Assembly (NCBI GenBank): GCA_963726335.1
Contig: CAVSCD010000011.1
Span: forward strand, 248,001 to 312,000
From: CAVSCD01 sp963726335
GTDB lineage: Bacteria; Acidobacteriota; Aminicenantia; Aminicenantales; UBA8522
DNA length: 64,000 bases
Direction of reading: 5' to 3'
Shown here: positions 62,391 to 64,000 of the stretch, piece by piece
Layout of the letters: every line of letters begins with the position of its first letter
Position numbering within the stretch: position 1 is the first letter of the stretch
The notes under the pieces: generated by a model
What the model was told of the DNA's origin: nothing
Databases searched by the model: none
The model's input: only the letters and a program-made list of their open reading frames with translations
Position numbers and translations under genes: made by a program

Positions 62391-64000
62391 TCACTGGATC
62401 CCGAGCGCGCGCGCCAGCCGCCGCAGGCGCAGCCGGCGCTTGAGCGCGAGATAGTTCGTGAAGACGGACTTGTTGATCTTGTACCACAGGCGCGGCAGCG
62501 CCGGCGGCGGCCCGCCGTAATACCGGGTCAGGAAATGATCGCGGTGGGAGGCGGGGATGCCCAGGCGGATGAGGTTCTTGGCGCGGGCGAACCGGCCCAG
62601 GCGGCGGCGGACGCGGATGCGGTTGGTATCGAGAAGCAAGAATTCAAAGCTCCCCGCGGCCGATGTCCTGACGAGCACGTTGCCGTCCGAGAGGTCTCTG
62701 TGGAGGATGCCTTTGTCGTGGACGGATGAGAGGTGCGCGGCCAGGGCGTCGAGCAGGGATTCGAATTCCCGGTTGGGAAGCTGCCTGAACAGCCCGCGGA
62801 CTTCGACGGCGCCCGCGACCCGCTCCGCCAAAAAATAGCTCCGGTCGACGAACCCGCGTTTCCTTTTGGCGAACCAGGCCACGGGGCGCGCCGTGCCCAG
62901 GCCGCGATCGGTCAGCGCGGCGGCGCCCCGCCAGGCCCTTTCGGCCTTGGAGCGAAGGACGAGCGACTTCAGCTTATTGACCCCGCGGGAAGAGAGCTCC
63001 TTGACGATGATGTCGGCGACCTCGCACGAAGCACACGGCAGGGGCAGGCGGACGATGATATTGCGGCCTTCGCTCAGGACCTCGGCCCCCTGACGCGAGC
63101 GGAGGCGTTCGAACGGCGCCAGAGCCTCCAGGAACACACGGTCATCGCAGGCGGCCGCGATCATGCCTTTGTATCCGTCGATCTCTTTGGGGACGGCCTT
63201 GAGCCCGGGGACAGTCCCGGGGCCGGACGAGCCCCCGGCCTGCGCCCGTCCCCGGCCTGCGCCCGTCCCCGTTCTCTGCTCCAGTATCTCCCGGAGCGCG
63301 GCGCCGAGGGCGGCCGGCTGGAATTTTTCCCAGGTCAGCTCATAGCCTCTCCGGGCGATCGATTCGCGGAGGCCGGCATTATTCTTGAGCGCCAGGATGG
63401 CGTCCGCCAGCGATTCCGGCCTGGAGTTATCGCAAAGATAGATATCCCGTCCGTGCTCGAAGAACTCCGTGACGGCCGGCGTGCGGGCGGTGACGACCGC
63501 CTTGGCCATGGCCATCGCCTGGAAGATCTTGTGGGGAACGACGCGGCCGGCCTTCTCCGTCCGGCCGAAGATCCCGAGACAGACATCCGCCCTGAAGGCC
63601 ACCGTCCCCGCGAGTGCCGCCTGGCCCTGCCAGCCCTCGAAATAGATGTTCCCGAGTCCAAGCTCCGCGGCGCGCGCCTTGACGTCCGGCAGGGTTCTTC
63701 CGCCGCCGATCATCAAGAAGCGAACGCTCTTGTCCCTTTCCCAAACGCCGCGGGCCGCCTCGATGATGAATTCGACTCCGTGGAGCGGCAGGAAGGAGCC
63801 GAAAAAAGCCGCGGTGAAGGCCGCCCCCGCGGGCTGAGCCGCCCGGGCCGCCTGCCCGGCCCGCGCCACGTCACGGCTGAAGACCCGGTCGTCAAACCCG
63901 ACGGGGATAACGGCGAACCTATTTTGGGGCAACCCGAAGAAACGGGCGTAATAATCCCGGTGCGCCGCGGTATCGGCGAGGATAAGATCGGAAAAGCGGA
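62391..64000 (-). CDS. GT4 glycosyltransferase fused to a Kdo/heptose kinase-like domain, partial
   Basis: At least 536 residues, with the N-terminus beyond the window: the frame stays open to 64000, reading RFSDLILADTAAHRDYYARF before the first possible internal start. The GT-B part has FFGSFLPLHGVEFIIEAA, MIGGGRTLPDV and GRVVPHKIFQAMAMAKAVV. From about residue 260 of the visible part there is a protein-kinase-like fold: LHRDLSDGNVLV is the catalytic loop and LLLDTNRIRV the metal-binding loop, as in KdkA/WaaP LPS-core kinases. One protein may both add and phosphorylate a core sugar. Confidence 0.8.
   Translation of the reverse strand, partial: RFSDLILADTAAHRDYYARFFGLPQNRFAVIPVGFDDRVFSRDVARAGQAARAAQPAGAAFTAAFFGSFLPLHGVEFIIEAARGVWERDKSVRFLMIGGGRTLPDVKARAAELGLGNIYFEGWQGQAALAGTVAFRADVCLGIFGRTEKAGRVVPHKIFQAMAMAKAVVTARTPAVTEFFEHGRDIYLCDNSRPESLADAILALKNNAGLRESIARRGYELTWEKFQPAALGAALREILEQRTGTGAGRGRAQAGGSSGPGTVPGLKAVPKEIDGYKGMIAAACDDRVFLEALAPFERLRSRQGAEVLSEGRNIIVRLPLPCASCEVADIIVKELSSRGVNKLKSLVLRSKAERAWRGAAALTDRGLGTARPVAWFAKRKRGFVDRSYFLAERVAGAVEVRGLFRQLPNREFESLLDALAAHLSSVHDKGILHRDLSDGNVLVRTSAAGSFEFLLLDTNRIRVRRRLGRFARAKNLIRLGIPASHRDHFLTRYYGGPPPALPRLWYKINKSVFTNYLALKRRLRLRRLARALGIQ

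Overview
This is a GC-rich bacterial chromosome segment with dense, mostly operonic genes. It carries three tRNAs, a lipid-attached and outer-membrane protein set typical of a Gram-negative envelope, and anaerobic energy genes ([NiFe] hydrogenase, complex-I-like NADH modules, two glutamate dehydrogenases). The gene mix is what I would expect from Candidatus Aminicenantes or a related Acidobacteria-like lineage. That placement is inference from gene content; no rRNA is present to confirm it. No insertion sequence, prophage or CRISPR array was seen.

Layout. 1-3.4 kb: lemA tail, htpX, Tat-type aldo/keto reductase, lipoprotein, small outer-membrane barrel. 3.5-8.8 kb: tRNA-Asp, a decayed SGNH hydrolase, then DUF5989, NodU/CmcH carbamoyltransferase, SxtJ-like protein, dCTP deaminase and an EfpL/YeiP-type elongation factor. 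8.9-10.8 kb: purC, tRNA-Glu, tRNA-Lys, lipoprotein. 10.9-19 kb: a group 3b-type hydrogenase operon (beta, gamma, delta, alpha, maturation protease), a histidine kinase and response regulator on the other strand, then hypB-hypA. 19-33 kb: redox and nitrogen block with a broken large NAD-glutamate dehydrogenase, an FMN glutamate-synthase-like protein, a ferredoxin-like subunit, a NuoF-GltD fusion and NuoE, a PEP-synthase-like protein, and an intact ordinary-size glutamate dehydrogenase. 33.4-37.6 kb: pstSCAB and an Rrf2/IscR-type regulator with a recognisable operator. 38-44 kb: sensor kinase, receiver-GcvH-like protein and a HEAT/P-loop/WD40 protein. 44.5-50.2 kb: DPP-IV peptidase, methyltransferase, UbiA-type prenyltransferase, MgtC, dITPase, ComEA-like protein. 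50.6-55 kb: xerC-topA-dprA. 55-60.4 kb: uspA, CNT nucleoside transporter, DUF167, DUF1573, SH3/outer-membrane protein. 60.4-64 kb: a surface-polysaccharide cluster (methyltransferase, glycosidase-like protein, glycosyltransferase-kinase fusion that runs off the window).

The genes connect through redox metabolism. The hydrogenase exchanges electrons between H2 and NAD(P)H, the NuoE/NuoF-GltD/ferredoxin block probably balances NADH, NADPH and ferredoxin, and the glutamate enzymes link those pools to nitrogen.

The least explained material is non-coding. A ~208-nt repeat occurs three times in both orientations. A ~92-nt hairpin element occurs twice with a compensatory base-pair change in its stem. 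A 45-nt REP-like module occurs twice. Four loci carry frameshifts or a stop codon, so either assembly errors or real decay must be considered.
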